Origin: Kribbella kalugense
GTDB lineage: Bacteria > Actinomycetota > Actinomycetes > Propionibacteriales > Kribbellaceae
NCBI RefSeq assembly: GCF_004365875.1
Contig: NZ_SODF01000002.1
Location: 1,550,001 to 1,614,000, forward strand
DNA length: 64,000 bases
Reading direction: 5' to 3'
Position numbers and translations under genes: made by a program. Positions 40,747 through 49,922 of this stretch are shown piece after piece; position 1 is the stretch's first letter, and each line of letters starts with the position of its first letter. The notes below the pieces were generated by a model that saw only the letters and a list, made by a program, of their open reading frames with translations, searched no databases and had not been told where the DNA came from.

Positions 40747-41619
40747 TTAGGGAGCCTCAGCGTCGTCTCTGGAGAGAAGCGACAACGGCTGCGGCAGGCT
40801 CGCAAACCTGGCTTGTGAATTGCGCGGGTGCCGACCGACAGGGCTGGTGCCTACTCGGCCGCCATATAGGGGACGCCGGGCTAGTAGGGCGTAGGAGTTG
40901 GGGAGTCGGCCGGACCAGGCGGCGGCGTTGGTGCCGTCCTGGGGTCGCCAGAACGGTTCGGCGTACTCCTCGAGCACCTGGAGGTGGAGGCCGGCCGTGG
41001 TGATTGCGGTGACGATCTGGCCGAGGGTCCATTGCGACTCCCGCGCGCCGTTGCCGGGGAACGTGTCGTTGGTGTGTGACTCGGCGAAGTAGCTGCGGTC
41101 CGGGCGGATCCGCGGTTCGTCCTCGTCCCAGCTCCACAGTGGGACGGCCGGGTGGCCCTCGTAAACAAAGAGGTGTCCGCCCGGCCGGACCACTCGCGCC
41201 ACATCCCGTGCCCACGCGTTGATGTCGCGCATCCAGACCAAGGCGCCTTTGCCGGTGTAGACGAGGTCCGCGCACGCATCCCGGACCGGTACGCCGGGCA
41301 CCTCGGCGACCGCGTAGTGACAGCTCAGCCCGAGCTCGGCCGCGCGCCGTTGGGCTGCCCCCGCAGCAACCGAGCTGTAGTCCACGCCGATGACTGCTCG
41401 CGCGCCGGCCTTCACCATGCCCACGTCGTCCAGCCCGTGCCCACTCTGCAGATGCACGACCAGCGGTCGCTCCGCCAGCACGGGGGCGAGAAGTTCCCGC
41501 TCGCGGTCGTGCAAGAGCCGGTCGCCTCGAGCCTCTTCGAGGAGTTCGTCGTACTCCCTCACGTGCTTGGTCGAAGCCTGCTCCCACACGGCCCGATTAC
41601 CCGCTACCACCTCGTCCAT
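40747..41619 (-). CDS. class I SAM-dependent methyltransferase
   Basis: A 290-aa enzyme from ATG 41619. LVVHLQSGHGLDDVGMVKAG is a modified motif I, with GVDYSSVAAGAAQRRAAELG for SAM. CADLVYTGKGALVWMRDINA is motif IV and VARVVRPGGHLFVYEGHPAV the post-motif. AEPFWRPQDGTNAAAWSGRL with LPNSYALLARR is typical for a conserved actinobacterial methyltransferase group acting on unknown small molecules. The last 35 residues (GGRVGTSPVGRHPRNSQARF) look like read-through of degenerate sequence. Last gene of a three-gene run from 42853. Confidence 0.85.
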   Translation of the reverse strand: MDEVVAGNRAVWEQASTKHVREYDELLEEARGDRLLHDRERELLAPVLAERPLVVHLQSGHGLDDVGMVKAGARAVIGVDYSSVAAGAAQRRAAELGLSCHYAVAEVPGVPVRDACADLVYTGKGALVWMRDINAWARDVARVVRPGGHLFVYEGHPAVPLWSWDEDEPRIRPDRSYFAESHTNDTFPGNGARESQWTLGQIVTAITTAGLHLQVLEEYAEPFWRPQDGTNAAAWSGRLPNSYALLARRPLYGGRVGTSPVGRHPRNSQARFASLPQPLSLLSRDDAEAP

Positions 41620-41627
41620 GCCCCAAG

Positions 41628-42098
41628 TCAGCCCGACTCGAGCTCGTCAAGCAAACGCATATCGTGCAGGTCCTGCCGTCTGAACTCGTACCCCTGATGG
41701 GATCGCCGCTGCGCGCTGACCGGCATACACCGCACCTGCCGCCCGCCGATCCACCCTTCAACCGCCGGCGGGATGAGGTAGGTCTTCCCGTCGAAGTCGA
41801 GCTGCTCGGTCCCACCCAGCACCGGCGTACTCGGATGCAGATCCACCCGATGCCCTTCCTCGGCATGCGTCAGTTGCACCGTCACCTCGACGTACCGCGC
41901 ATCCGTCAGCTCGTAGCCCAGCCCACCCAACACCTCCACCGCGCGATCCAACTGAGGCCGAACCACGCCCAGATCCAAATCCCCATGCGCCCGCGTCTGC
42001 CGCCCGACCAACGCGTCCACACCCCACCCGCCGTCCACCCACACATCCACTCCCGCGAGCGCATCCAACAACCCATGCACCCGCTCGGCAGTCATCAT
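41628..42098 (-). CDS. nucleotidyltransferase, lincosamide/aminoglycoside type (LnuA/ANT-like)
   Basis: A 156-aa small nucleotidyltransferase. DVWVDGGWGVDALVGRQTRA then HGDLDLGVVRPQLDRAVEVL gives the G-G-x9-D-x-D active site (nucleotide and metal binding). VEVTVQLTHAEEGHRVDLHP and QGYEFRRQDLHDMRLLDEL are like LinA/LnuA-type enzymes that adenylate lincomycin. The gene is chromosomal and coupled (4-nt overlap) with a reductase, so resistance is only a possibility. ATG 42098 or the next ATG. Confidence 0.82.
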   Translation of the reverse strand: MMTAERVHGLLDALAGVDVWVDGGWGVDALVGRQTRAHGDLDLGVVRPQLDRAVEVLGGLGYELTDARYVEVTVQLTHAEEGHRVDLHPSTPVLGGTEQLDFDGKTYLIPPAVEGWIGGRQVRCMPVSAQRRSHQGYEFRRQDLHDMRLLDELESG

Positions 42099-42853
42099 CG
42101 AATCACCTCATAGCGAAGGCTGACCACACCGTCAGCGGTGGCCTCGGTGGAGAGGAGGTGGAGCCGAGTCGGCTCCACGCCTAGCTCCAGCTCTGGCCCG
42201 TCGAAGACTGTCGGGACGCCGGCACCGCCAATCGCGGCGGGGAACAGGATGAGGTGGAGCTCGTCGACCAGGTCCGCGCGGAGCAGCGCGCCGTTCAGCG
42301 TGCCGCCAGCTTCTGACACGACGCAGGTGACGCCGAGCTTGTCGCGCATCCGTCGCAAGGCGAGCGGGAGGTCGACGCGGTCGTCACCGGCGACGAGGTA
42401 CGGGATGGTCTCGCGGCGCAGATAGGAGAGGTACGACGGTGGCGTCGTACCCGCGACGAGAAGCAACAAGTCGATCCCGTCGCCACCCTTCGTATCCCAT
42501 TCGACCCGTCCGCGCCCGTCGACCACGGTGAACCACTTGCGGTGGTCCGGGTGCTTGACCACCTCATCCGGCAGGAAGTCGTCGTACAGTCCCTCCGCCT
42601 CCGCCGCAGGTAGGTCCAGCGGGCCGACGTCCGGCGCGACGAACGTCCCGCTGCCCTCGAGGATCGCCGTCGGTGCGTACAGCTCTTCCAATAGCGCAGT
42701 ACGCGCGGCACCGGCCTCGTCTGCGCCCGGGGGTTGGACCGAATGCCACATCTTCCCGGCCTCCTCGGACAGCAGGACGCGGGACCGGCCGAGCGTCACC
42801 CGGCCGTCCACCGATGCTGTCACCGATACCACCACTCGCGGTCTGTCGCTCAT
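42095..42853 (-). CDS. RibD C-terminal-type (dihydrofolate reductase-fold) reductase
   Basis: A 252-aa protein from ATG 42853; an in-frame extension to 42883 is unlikely because AAGGGTTTC fits as ribosome site. VVVSVTASVDGRVTLGRSRV is the NADPH-fold start, AILEGSGTFVAPDVG and LGVTCVVSEAGGTLNGALLR follow the RibD_C pattern, and VDELHLILFPAAIGGAGVPT is the conserved strand near the end. Works with NADPH on an unknown pyrimidine or pterin-like substrate. It may be cotranscribed with the FtsX gene upstream (31 nt between). Confidence 0.85.
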   Translation of the reverse strand: MSDRPRVVVSVTASVDGRVTLGRSRVLLSEEAGKMWHSVQPPGADEAGAARTALLEELYAPTAILEGSGTFVAPDVGPLDLPAAEAEGLYDDFLPDEVVKHPDHRKWFTVVDGRGRVEWDTKGGDGIDLLLLVAGTTPPSYLSYLRRETIPYLVAGDDRVDLPLALRRMRDKLGVTCVVSEAGGTLNGALLRADLVDELHLILFPAAIGGAGVPTVFDGPELELGVEPTRLHLLSTEATADGVVSLRYEVIR

Positions 42854-42884
42854 GAAACCCTTCCTATCAAGGGGTTCCGACAAT

Positions 42885-45209
42885 TCACTCGTTGTGGAGG
42901 ACCTTGGCGATCGTTGTATGGGCGGCCGCGCGCGCCGGGACGTAGGCGCCGGCCGCGGCGATGACGATGCCGGCGAGGATGAGCAGTGCCAGCAGACTCG
43001 CGGGATAGACGTTGAGCATGAACGACGGGATCTCGACCTGGGCGCCGTTCGCCATCGCCGGCACGACCACTCGATGGGCGATCATCCCGAGCGGGATGCC
43101 CAGCAGGCCGCCGATCGCACCCAGTGCGACCATCGACGTCACCACCATCACGGTCACCTGCGCGGGCGTCATCCCGATCGACTTCAGCATGCCCAGGTCG
43201 CGGCGGCGCTCGCGGGTGTTGAGTACGACGGTGTTGAAAACGCCGAGCGCGGCCACCGTCCCCAGCATCAGCGTCAGGAGTACGACCGTCGCCAGTACGA
43301 TCGTGACAAAGCTCCCGGCATCCTGACCATCCGTCTCCAGCAGCCCTGAATCCTTCGCCTGCACGGCGCTGACATAGGTGTCCAGATCCGTGCCAGGCTT
43401 GACGGTGATCTCGTAGATCGAGGCCCGCTGGTTCGGCGCGACCAGCGCCAGCGTCTGCCAGTTCGACAGCACCTCATCGCCCGAGTTGTAGAGCGCCTTC
43501 CCGACGATCTGCACGCGAACGCTCTTGTCCTGCGCCTGCAGCACCACGGTGTCCCCGACCGCCAACCCATGCTGGCGAAGGAACCGCTCGGACACCACGA
43601 CCTGCCCCGGGCCGTCGAACCACTTACCCTCGATGATCCGAAAACCGACCTGCTGGAAGTCCCCGCGGTAGAAGGACACCCGCAGGTCCGTGCTGGCGCC
43701 GACCATCCGCATCGGCACCTCGGCGCTCGCAGCCACAGACGAAGCACCTGGGGTTGACCGCAGCAACGCCTCGTCCTGCGCGTCGGTCAGCTTCGCTACT
43801 GGCGGCGCGCCCTCACCCTGCGGTGGCGGACCGTTCCCCTTGAGACCCCCGAACATCGTCACGTCGACCGCACCGACCCGACTGGCCGCAGTCTGGTACG
43901 TCGTCAACGACTTCCCCAGTCCAACAGCAAACGTCACACTCGTGACTCCGAGTACGACGGCCGCCAACGTCAACGCCGTACGCCCAGGACGGGCAAACGG
44001 CAGCCCCAACCCCAGACTGACCGACCGCGGTAGCCGAGTGCCGCCCAACCAACGCTGCACTCCCAAAGCCCGCCCGGACTGCGGTGCGCTGCCGGCACTG
44101 ATCGCCTGAGCCGCTGACAGGCTCCGGGCCCGCAAGGCAGGCACGAGCGCAGACAGCGCCACCAGAGCCGGTACGCCGAGCAACGCCGCAACGTCCACCC
44201 AGATCGGTACGCCGATCCCTTCGGCGCCGTAGTTCTCGAAAGCCCTTGTCAGCAAGGATGTTGCGAGTATGTTGCCCAGAACAACACCGCCGGCACACCC
44301 GACCACAGCTGGGATCGACACCATCCCGAGGTACACCACCATCACCTGTGACGGCGTGAACCCCAGAGCCTTCAGTACGCCGATGTGCTTGAAGCCGGCG
44401 ACCACAGCACCACTCACGACATTCGCGACGATCAGTACGGCGACCGCGAGGCCCAGCCAGCCGAAGACCATCAGGAACGGCACAAACGTGTTCGGCTCGC
44501 CAGCTGCGGCTGCCCGCAAGGCCAGATAGGACTGCGTACCAATCAGTGCACCAGACGGCAGACCGGCGGTCACACCGTTCTGTCCAGCCGTCAGTTCCGC
44601 ATTCGTCGCAGCATGCGCGAAGCGATAGAGCATCTGCGTCGACGTCGGCTTCAAAGCGGTCATCTGCGCCGGTGTGACCCACGCGTCGGCAGACTGACTG
44701 ACGCTGTACGCGAACCCGACGATGGTCAGCTTGTTGTTGCCGGCCACGGTCATCGCCGATCCCAGCGTCGGCGTACCGCGCCCGGTCGAGTCAGTCGGGT
44801 TGCGGTTCAGCACGATCTCACCCGGCTTGTCCGCCCAGCGTCCCTTCCACACGTTGAGCCGGTCCACCGTTCCGGCAGGGTCGGCGCGTCCCACCAGCAC
44901 CAGAGACGTTGCTGGTCCACCAGTGTTGACGTCGACTGTCGCCTGGCCGAACGGTCCGGCGACCGCTGCCGCACTGCGCGCCGCATCGGTCAGCTGTGCG
45001 TCAGTGACCTTGGTTCGGTCGTACGACGCGAGCAGCTGGGCGCCATGTTGTTTCGTGTACGCCTGGTCGAACGGTCCACTCGAAGCAGCCAACAGCCCCA
45101 GTGCGACCACGATCATCGTGGTGGACAGCAGTACGACCACGCCGATCACCAGGGTCTGGATACGACGTCGGCGTACCGCTGCTCGGGACACCGGCCAGAC
45201 GGCGCTCAC
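42885..45209 (-). CDS. ABC transporter permease, FtsX/MacB type
   Basis: A 774-aa membrane protein. GTG 45209 overlaps the ATPase stop by 4 nt; an extended frame to 45278 is rejected. One N-terminal helix (TLVIGVVVLLSTTMIVVALG) precedes a large extracytoplasmic domain. FtsX helices lie around residues 250-390 (LVIANVVSGAVVAGFKHIGV) and at the end (LLALLILAGIVIAAAGAYVP), with a second extracytoplasmic domain in between. GMLKSIGMTPAQV-like loops (LGMLKSIGMTPAQVTVMVVT) contact the ATPase. Works with the 45206 gene as exporter or envelope signalling unit; divergent from a two-component system. Confidence 0.92.
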   Translation of the reverse strand: MSAVWPVSRAAVRRRRIQTLVIGVVVLLSTTMIVVALGLLAASSGPFDQAYTKQHGAQLLASYDRTKVTDAQLTDAARSAAAVAGPFGQATVDVNTGGPATSLVLVGRADPAGTVDRLNVWKGRWADKPGEIVLNRNPTDSTGRGTPTLGSAMTVAGNNKLTIVGFAYSVSQSADAWVTPAQMTALKPTSTQMLYRFAHAATNAELTAGQNGVTAGLPSGALIGTQSYLALRAAAAGEPNTFVPFLMVFGWLGLAVAVLIVANVVSGAVVAGFKHIGVLKALGFTPSQVMVVYLGMVSIPAVVGCAGGVVLGNILATSLLTRAFENYGAEGIGVPIWVDVAALLGVPALVALSALVPALRARSLSAAQAISAGSAPQSGRALGVQRWLGGTRLPRSVSLGLGLPFARPGRTALTLAAVVLGVTSVTFAVGLGKSLTTYQTAASRVGAVDVTMFGGLKGNGPPPQGEGAPPVAKLTDAQDEALLRSTPGASSVAASAEVPMRMVGASTDLRVSFYRGDFQQVGFRIIEGKWFDGPGQVVVSERFLRQHGLAVGDTVVLQAQDKSVRVQIVGKALYNSGDEVLSNWQTLALVAPNQRASIYEITVKPGTDLDTYVSAVQAKDSGLLETDGQDAGSFVTIVLATVVLLTLMLGTVAALGVFNTVVLNTRERRRDLGMLKSIGMTPAQVTVMVVTSMVALGAIGGLLGIPLGMIAHRVVVPAMANGAQVEIPSFMLNVYPASLLALLILAGIVIAAAGAYVPARAAAHTTIAKVLHNE

Positions 45210-45922
45210 GACGTACGCTCCAGGCTGCGTTCGCCGGCGATCTGCCCGTCGACGAACTCGATGACCCGGCTGGCGCACCGCGTGGCGAGCTGCTGGTCAT
45301 GTGTCACCAGCAGCAGCGTCTGACCGATCTGGTTGAGGTCCAGCAGTAGGTCCATCACCTGCTCGCCGGCCTTGGTGTCCAGCGCACCTGTCGGTTCGTC
45401 GGCGAGCAGTATTGCCGGACGGTTCATCAGGGCGCGAGCAACCGCGACCCGTTGCCGCTCACCGCCGCTCAGCTGCGACGGGTAGGTGTTGCGCCGCCCG
45501 GCGATGCCCAGCTCCTCGAAGAGCTCGAGTGCGCGCTTCCGCGCCTGCGAGGCCGACGTACCGGTGAGCTGTGCGGCCAGTGCGACGTTGTCGAGGGCAG
45601 ACAGGTCGTCCAGCAGGTTGAAGAACTGAAAGATCATCCCGATCCGGCGGCGCCGGAACAGCGCCAGTCCCTTCTCGTCCAGCGTGCCCAGGTCGTCGCC
45701 GTGTACTACGACGGATCCCGACGTCGGCCGGTCCAGTCCGGCCACCATGCTGAGCAGTGTCGACTTGCCGCTGCCGGACGGTCCCATCACTGCGACCGCC
45801 TCACCGGCGTGGATCTCCAGCGACACTCCATCGAGCGCCACCGATTCGCCGTACTCCTTGCGCACGGCGGTGAGCTGTACAACCGCCTGTCCGTTGCCTA
45901 CGTCCTCCGTCATGCTGCTCAC
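45206..45922 (-). CDS. ABC transporter ATP-binding protein, LolD/MacB type
   Basis: A 238-aa ATPase. Walker A GPSGSGKSTLLS, Q-loop region FQFFNLLDDLSALDNVALAA, signature LSGGERQRVAVARAL, Walker B AILLADEPTGALD, H-switch LLVTHDQQLA. ATG 45922, or ATG 45913 (TEDVGNGQAVVQL). Powers the FtsX-like permease. 121 nt divergent from the histidine kinase gene, the typical layout of a TCS-controlled exporter. Confidence 0.95.
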   Translation of the reverse strand: MSSMTEDVGNGQAVVQLTAVRKEYGESVALDGVSLEIHAGEAVAVMGPSGSGKSTLLSMVAGLDRPTSGSVVVHGDDLGTLDEKGLALFRRRRIGMIFQFFNLLDDLSALDNVALAAQLTGTSASQARKRALELFEELGIAGRRNTYPSQLSGGERQRVAVARALMNRPAILLADEPTGALDTKAGEQVMDLLLDLNQIGQTLLLVTHDQQLATRCASRVIEFVDGQIAGERSLERTS

Positions 45923-46043
45923 GCTAGGGCCGCAGAGCCGCCGCTGACGTCAGCCTGCCGGGGTAATGTCCACAGGCCGTCATCCTGGGGATGTACGGCG
46001 TGCGACCGGCGGATGATGCGCAATTCGCGACGGCCCTGGGACA

Positions 46044-46841
46044 GTGGATCTCGTGATCATCCTGTGGCTGCTCGTCGCGGCACTGGCCGTGCTGGCCGCT
46101 CTCCTCGCGTCTGCGCTCCTGCGCGCGAGTCGGGCGCACACCCGGGCGCTGGAAGAGCGCGGGTGGTTGCTGGAGCGCGAACGGGAGACAGCCGCCCGGA
46201 CCGCGGTCGACGCCGAGCGGGCACGGATTGCTCACGATCTGCACGACATCGTGAGTCACAACGTCAGCGTGATGGTCATCCAGGCCGGTGCGGCGCGACA
46301 GGTCCTGGCAACCGAGCCAGAGCAGGCCGAGGCGGCTCTGCTTGCAGTGGAGGCCGCAGGTCGGGACACCATGGCCGAGCTGCGTCACCTGCTCGGTCTG
46401 CTCGTGCCGCAGGCGTCAGATGACGAGCCGTTGTCACCACAACCGAGTCTGAGTCGTCTGAGTGCACTGATCGACCGGATCGCCTTCGCAGGCTTACCTG
46501 TCGAGGTACGGATCTCCGGAGACCCTCGACCACTCCCGACCGGTGTCGACGTGACGGCGTACCGAATCATCCAGGAGGCGCTGACCAACGCGCTCAAGCA
46601 CGGCGACGGCGTGAAGGCCGAAGTGACAGTCCGCTATGCCGCCCACGCCGTCCGAGTAGAGGTCCTCAACACCGGTCCGAGTGTCCTCACCGGTGGTCGC
46701 TCGCCTGCTCCGGAAGGCGACGGTCGCGGTCTGCTCGGCCTGAAGCAGCGAGTGGCCGTGTACGGCGGTGACCTGGACGCGCGCCGCCGTCTCGGTGGCG
46801 GCTTCCGGGTCCGCGCCAAGCTCCCCCTGGAACGCCCGTGA
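46044..46841 (+). CDS. sensor histidine kinase, NarL-partner type, short
   Basis: A 265-aa kinase from GTG 46044 or 46053. There is only one membrane helix (LVIILWLLVAALAVLAALLA) instead of the usual four to six, so the input is probably through the membrane or the neighbouring ABC unit. HisKA_3 H-box: ERARIAHDLHDIVSHNVSVM. HATPase: YRIIQEALTNALKHGDG and GRGLLGLKQRVAVYGG. The response regulator overlaps by 4 nt. Confidence 0.92.
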   Translation: MDLVIILWLLVAALAVLAALLASALLRASRAHTRALEERGWLLERERETAARTAVDAERARIAHDLHDIVSHNVSVMVIQAGAARQVLATEPEQAEAALLAVEAAGRDTMAELRHLLGLLVPQASDDEPLSPQPSLSRLSALIDRIAFAGLPVEVRISGDPRPLPTGVDVTAYRIIQEALTNALKHGDGVKAEVTVRYAAHAVRVEVLNTGPSVLTGGRSPAPEGDGRGLLGLKQRVAVYGGDLDARRRLGGGFRVRAKLPLERP

Positions 46842-47497
46842 CGACGCGGGTCGTGATCGCGGACGACCAGGCCCTGGTACGGACCGGCTTCCGAATGATC
46901 CTGACGGCGCGGGGGATCGAGGTGGTCGGTGAGGCCGCGGACGGTGCCGAGGCGATCGACGCCGTACGACGCCTGCACCCGGACGTCATCCTCATGGACA
47001 TCCGCATGCCCACCATGGACGGGCTGGAAGCCACGCGCCGCATCCTTGCCACCCCGACCGATTGCCGCGTCCTCATCCTCACGACCTTCGACCTCGACAG
47101 CTACGTGTACGCCGCTCTGGCGGCCGGCGCGAGCGGATTCCTGCTGAAGGACGTGACGCCCGAACACCTGGCCGCAGCCGTCAGCCTGGTCACCACCGGC
47201 GACGCCCTCCTGTCCCCATCGATCACCCGACGCCTTGTAGAACGCTTCGCAACCCCCACCGCCACCCAGCCCGCCATCCACCGCGATCTGGCCGCCCTGA
47301 CCCCACGCGAACTAGAGGTCCTCACCCTGATGGGCCACGGCCTCTCCAACGCCGAAATAGCCACCAACCTGACGTTGAGCGAAGCAACCGTAAAAACCCA
47401 CGTAGCCCGAATCTTCGCCAAACTAACCCTCCGAGACCGAGCCCAAGCCGTAGTCCTCGCCTACGAAACAGGACTGATCTCTCCGGGCGACCGTTGA
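46838..47497 (+). CDS. LuxR/NarL-family response regulator
   Basis: A 219-aa regulator. Receiver domain VVIADDQALVRTGFRMILTA, phosphorylated Asp in VILMDIRMPTMDG, Lys in GFLLKDVTPE. C-terminal LuxR HTH: LTPRELEVLTLMGHGLSNAE, then ATVKTHVARIFAKLTLRDRA. GTG 46838. Cognate of the kinase; likely target the divergent ABC exporter. The convergent MFS gene ends 9 nt after the stop. Confidence 0.94.
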   Translation: MTTRVVIADDQALVRTGFRMILTARGIEVVGEAADGAEAIDAVRRLHPDVILMDIRMPTMDGLEATRRILATPTDCRVLILTTFDLDSYVYAALAAGASGFLLKDVTPEHLAAAVSLVTTGDALLSPSITRRLVERFATPTATQPAIHRDLAALTPRELEVLTLMGHGLSNAEIATNLTLSEATVKTHVARIFAKLTLRDRAQAVVLAYETGLISPGDR

Positions 47498-47505
47498 CCT
47501 CGGCC

Positions 47506-48909
47506 CTAGGCCGACCGAATGGCGACATTACGGCCGCGGGGCAGCATCAGGGCCGCGGCCGTGGTGGCTATCAGCATCACAGCCGCGACACACAAGGCGA
47601 CCCGCAGACCCGCAATGAACTCACCCCGGTCCGCGACCAAGGCTCCGAAGACGGCCACGGCGAGCGCGCCGCCCGTCTGCCGGAAGGAATTCAGGATCCC
47701 GGCAGCCATTCCGGCCCGATCTGCGGCGATGTCGTTCAACAGGACGGCGGTCAGGGAAGGTACGAAGAAACCTAGGCCGAGGCCGACCGGGATGAGCATC
47801 GCCGCGATCACTGGTCTGCTGGTGCCCTCGCCGATCCAGAGCAGGCCGAACATCGCCAGCGCGAAGATCGCTTGTCCCGTGGCGATTGGCATCCGCGGCC
47901 CGAAGCGTGCCGCAGCCCTGGCCGAGGCCAGATTGGCTCCGGTGATCACGGCCATCATCGGTAGGAACATCAGCCCCGCGGCCATGGCGGACAGGTTCAG
48001 AACGTCCTGAAAGAACAGGCTCAGCGCGAAGACCAGCCCGTAGAACGCGGCATTGCCGACGAAGCCGATCGCGACCGAAACCGTCACGGTACGCGAACGG
48101 AAGAGGTCGAGCGGAACCAACGGCGCGGCGGTACGTGCCTCGATCATGATGAACGCGGTCGTCGCCACTGCGGCGAGCCCCAGGCAGCCTAGGACCACGG
48201 GCTCGCCGAAGCCGTTCTCCCCTCCGTCGATCACCGCGAAGGTGAGCGCCGCGAGCGCGACGATCGCCGTGAGCTGGCCGTACGGATCGAGTGGCGTGGC
48301 ACGGCGCGGCGAGCGCTCCGAGCGGGTCAACACCGCGAGGGTGGCGATGCCGACGGGCAGGTTGACGACGAAGATCGCCCGCCAGCTCAGAGTGCTGGAC
48401 AGCACCCCGCCGGCCACCGGGCCGGCGGCCACCGCGACGGCTCCGCCAACGGTCCACAGCGCGATGGCCCGTGCCCGTTCGGCCGCGTCCGGGAAGGCCT
48501 GCCGGACGAGGGCCAGCGAGGAGGGCAGCATGATCGCCGCCGCGCTCCCCTGGATCAGGCGGGCGGCGATGAGCTCCCCCAGCCCCGGGGCCAGCCCGCA
48601 GGCCGCCGAGGCGATCGTGAAGACCGCGACGCCGGCGCCGAACGCGCGGCTCGCCCCGATGCGGTCCGAGAGCGAGCCCGCAGAAAGCAGGAGTGCGGCG
48701 AACATCAGCGTGTAGGCGTCCACGATCCACTGCAGTCCCGCCGTACTGCCGCCGAAGGTCCGCCCGATCCCGGGCAGCGCCACGTTCATCGCCATGGTGT
48801 TGAGGTTGAGCAGAAAGATGCCCATGAACGTGGTCGCCAGGATCAGCTTCGGTGCGGCCGTGCGTTGCCGGGCATCCCGTGACGCGCGGGCTGGTTCAAC
48901 AGTGGTCAT
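47506..48909 (-). CDS. MFS transporter, DHA2/EmrB type, 14 TM
   Basis: A 467-aa exporter. FMGIFLLNLNTMAMNVALPG, LLSAGSLSDRIGASRAFGAG (motif A) and ARLIQGSAAAIMLPSSLALV (motif B/C) are DHA2 signatures, with GPVAGGVLSSTLSWRAIFVV after. ATG 48909. Divergent from the XRE/MmyB-like gene starting at 49035, which is the probable regulator. Drug or metabolite efflux; substrate unknown. Confidence 0.92.
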   Translation of the reverse strand: MTTVEPARASRDARQRTAAPKLILATTFMGIFLLNLNTMAMNVALPGIGRTFGGSTAGLQWIVDAYTLMFAALLLSAGSLSDRIGASRAFGAGVAVFTIASAACGLAPGLGELIAARLIQGSAAAIMLPSSLALVRQAFPDAAERARAIALWTVGGAVAVAAGPVAGGVLSSTLSWRAIFVVNLPVGIATLAVLTRSERSPRRATPLDPYGQLTAIVALAALTFAVIDGGENGFGEPVVLGCLGLAAVATTAFIMIEARTAAPLVPLDLFRSRTVTVSVAIGFVGNAAFYGLVFALSLFFQDVLNLSAMAAGLMFLPMMAVITGANLASARAAARFGPRMPIATGQAIFALAMFGLLWIGEGTSRPVIAAMLIPVGLGLGFFVPSLTAVLLNDIAADRAGMAAGILNSFRQTGGALAVAVFGALVADRGEFIAGLRVALCVAAVMLIATTAAALMLPRGRNVAIRSA

Positions 48910-49034
48910 CCGTCCAGACTGGTGAGGTTCGCGAGGGCGAGGCAGATCGTGATCTTCCGGGGTGCGCCATAGGTGGGTGTAACAGGGCCAGGCTCCGGGC
49001 CGGACCCCTGATCACACGCTGGCAGAATGACGAC

Positions 49035-49922
49035 ATGACCGAGTTCGGGAAGTTTCTGCGGGCTCGCCGTGGCGACGTACGCCCGGTTGACGTCGGCCTG
49101 CCCGCCGGAGCCGGCAGGCGCCGTACGCCGGGTCTGCGCCGGGAGGAGCTGGCGGCGCTCGCCGGTGTGAGCATCGACTACTACATACGTCTGGAACGCG
49201 GCAAGGAGACCCATCCGAGCCCCTCCGTGGTCGAGGCATTGGCCGACGCGCTCCGCCTCAACCAGGAGGAGAGCGGCTTCCTGCACGAGCTGGCGGCGCG
49301 GGCGGCGCGACGTGCGCCCGAGCCCCGTCCCCTGCCGTCACGGCGGGTCCGTCCGACCGTCACGCAGCTTCTGGAGACGCTCCGGCCCAACCCGGCGTAC
49401 GTAGTGAGCCGCACCAACGACCTGCTGGCGGCCAATCCCGGCGGGCTGCGACTGCTCCACGGCATCGCCGACTGGCCGGAGCGGCAGCGGAACACTGTCC
49501 GGTACACCTTCCTGCACCCAGCTGCCCGCGAGCTGTGGGCGGACTGGGAACAGAAGGCCAAGAGGTGCGTCGCCCAGCTGCGGGCGATCGCCGGCACCGA
49601 TCCGGATGCCCCGGATCTCGCCGCGCTCGTAGGTGAGCTGATCGTCAAGAGCCCCGACTTCAACCGGCTCTGGGAGCGGTACGAAGTGCACACGATCGGC
49701 GACGGCGAGAAGACGCTCCGACACCCGGAGGTCGGCACGATGACGCTCTCGCACGAAGGGCTGTCGCTGAACCGCGCACAAGGCCAGCGCCTCGTCATCT
49801 ACATGGCGCCGCCCGGCAGCCCGGACCACGACAAGATGACGCTCCTCGACCTCGCCGCCTCCGGCCCGTCCATCGGATCCGTCGAGACGACGCCCGTCCC
49901 ACCCTCTCGGAGACAGGGCTAG
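49035..49922 (+). CDS. XRE-family regulator with MmyB-like domain
   Basis: A 295-aa protein from ATG 49035; the frame continues upstream to 48852 but the HTH begins here (TEFGKFLRARRGDVRP). RRTPGLRREELAALAGVSID then YYIRLERGKETHPSPSVVEA is the HTH. The MmyB-like ligand domain starts at NPAYVVSRTNDLLAANPGGL and ends near residue 250. Probable local regulator of the divergent MFS gene. It is the last clearly chromosomal gene before the tRNA-Ser remnant at 50112. Confidence 0.92.
   Translation: MTEFGKFLRARRGDVRPVDVGLPAGAGRRRTPGLRREELAALAGVSIDYYIRLERGKETHPSPSVVEALADALRLNQEESGFLHELAARAARRAPEPRPLPSRRVRPTVTQLLETLRPNPAYVVSRTNDLLAANPGGLRLLHGIADWPERQRNTVRYTFLHPAARELWADWEQKAKRCVAQLRAIAGTDPDAPDLAALVGELIVKSPDFNRLWERYEVHTIGDGEKTLRHPEVGTMTLSHEGLSLNRAQGQRLVIYMAPPGSPDHDKMTLLDLAASGPSIGSVETTPVPPSRRQG

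Noticed and set aside
41628-42098. A lincosamide resistance gene
   Set aside because: Only the nucleotidyltransferase active site is visible; the antibiotic and activity cannot be deduced.
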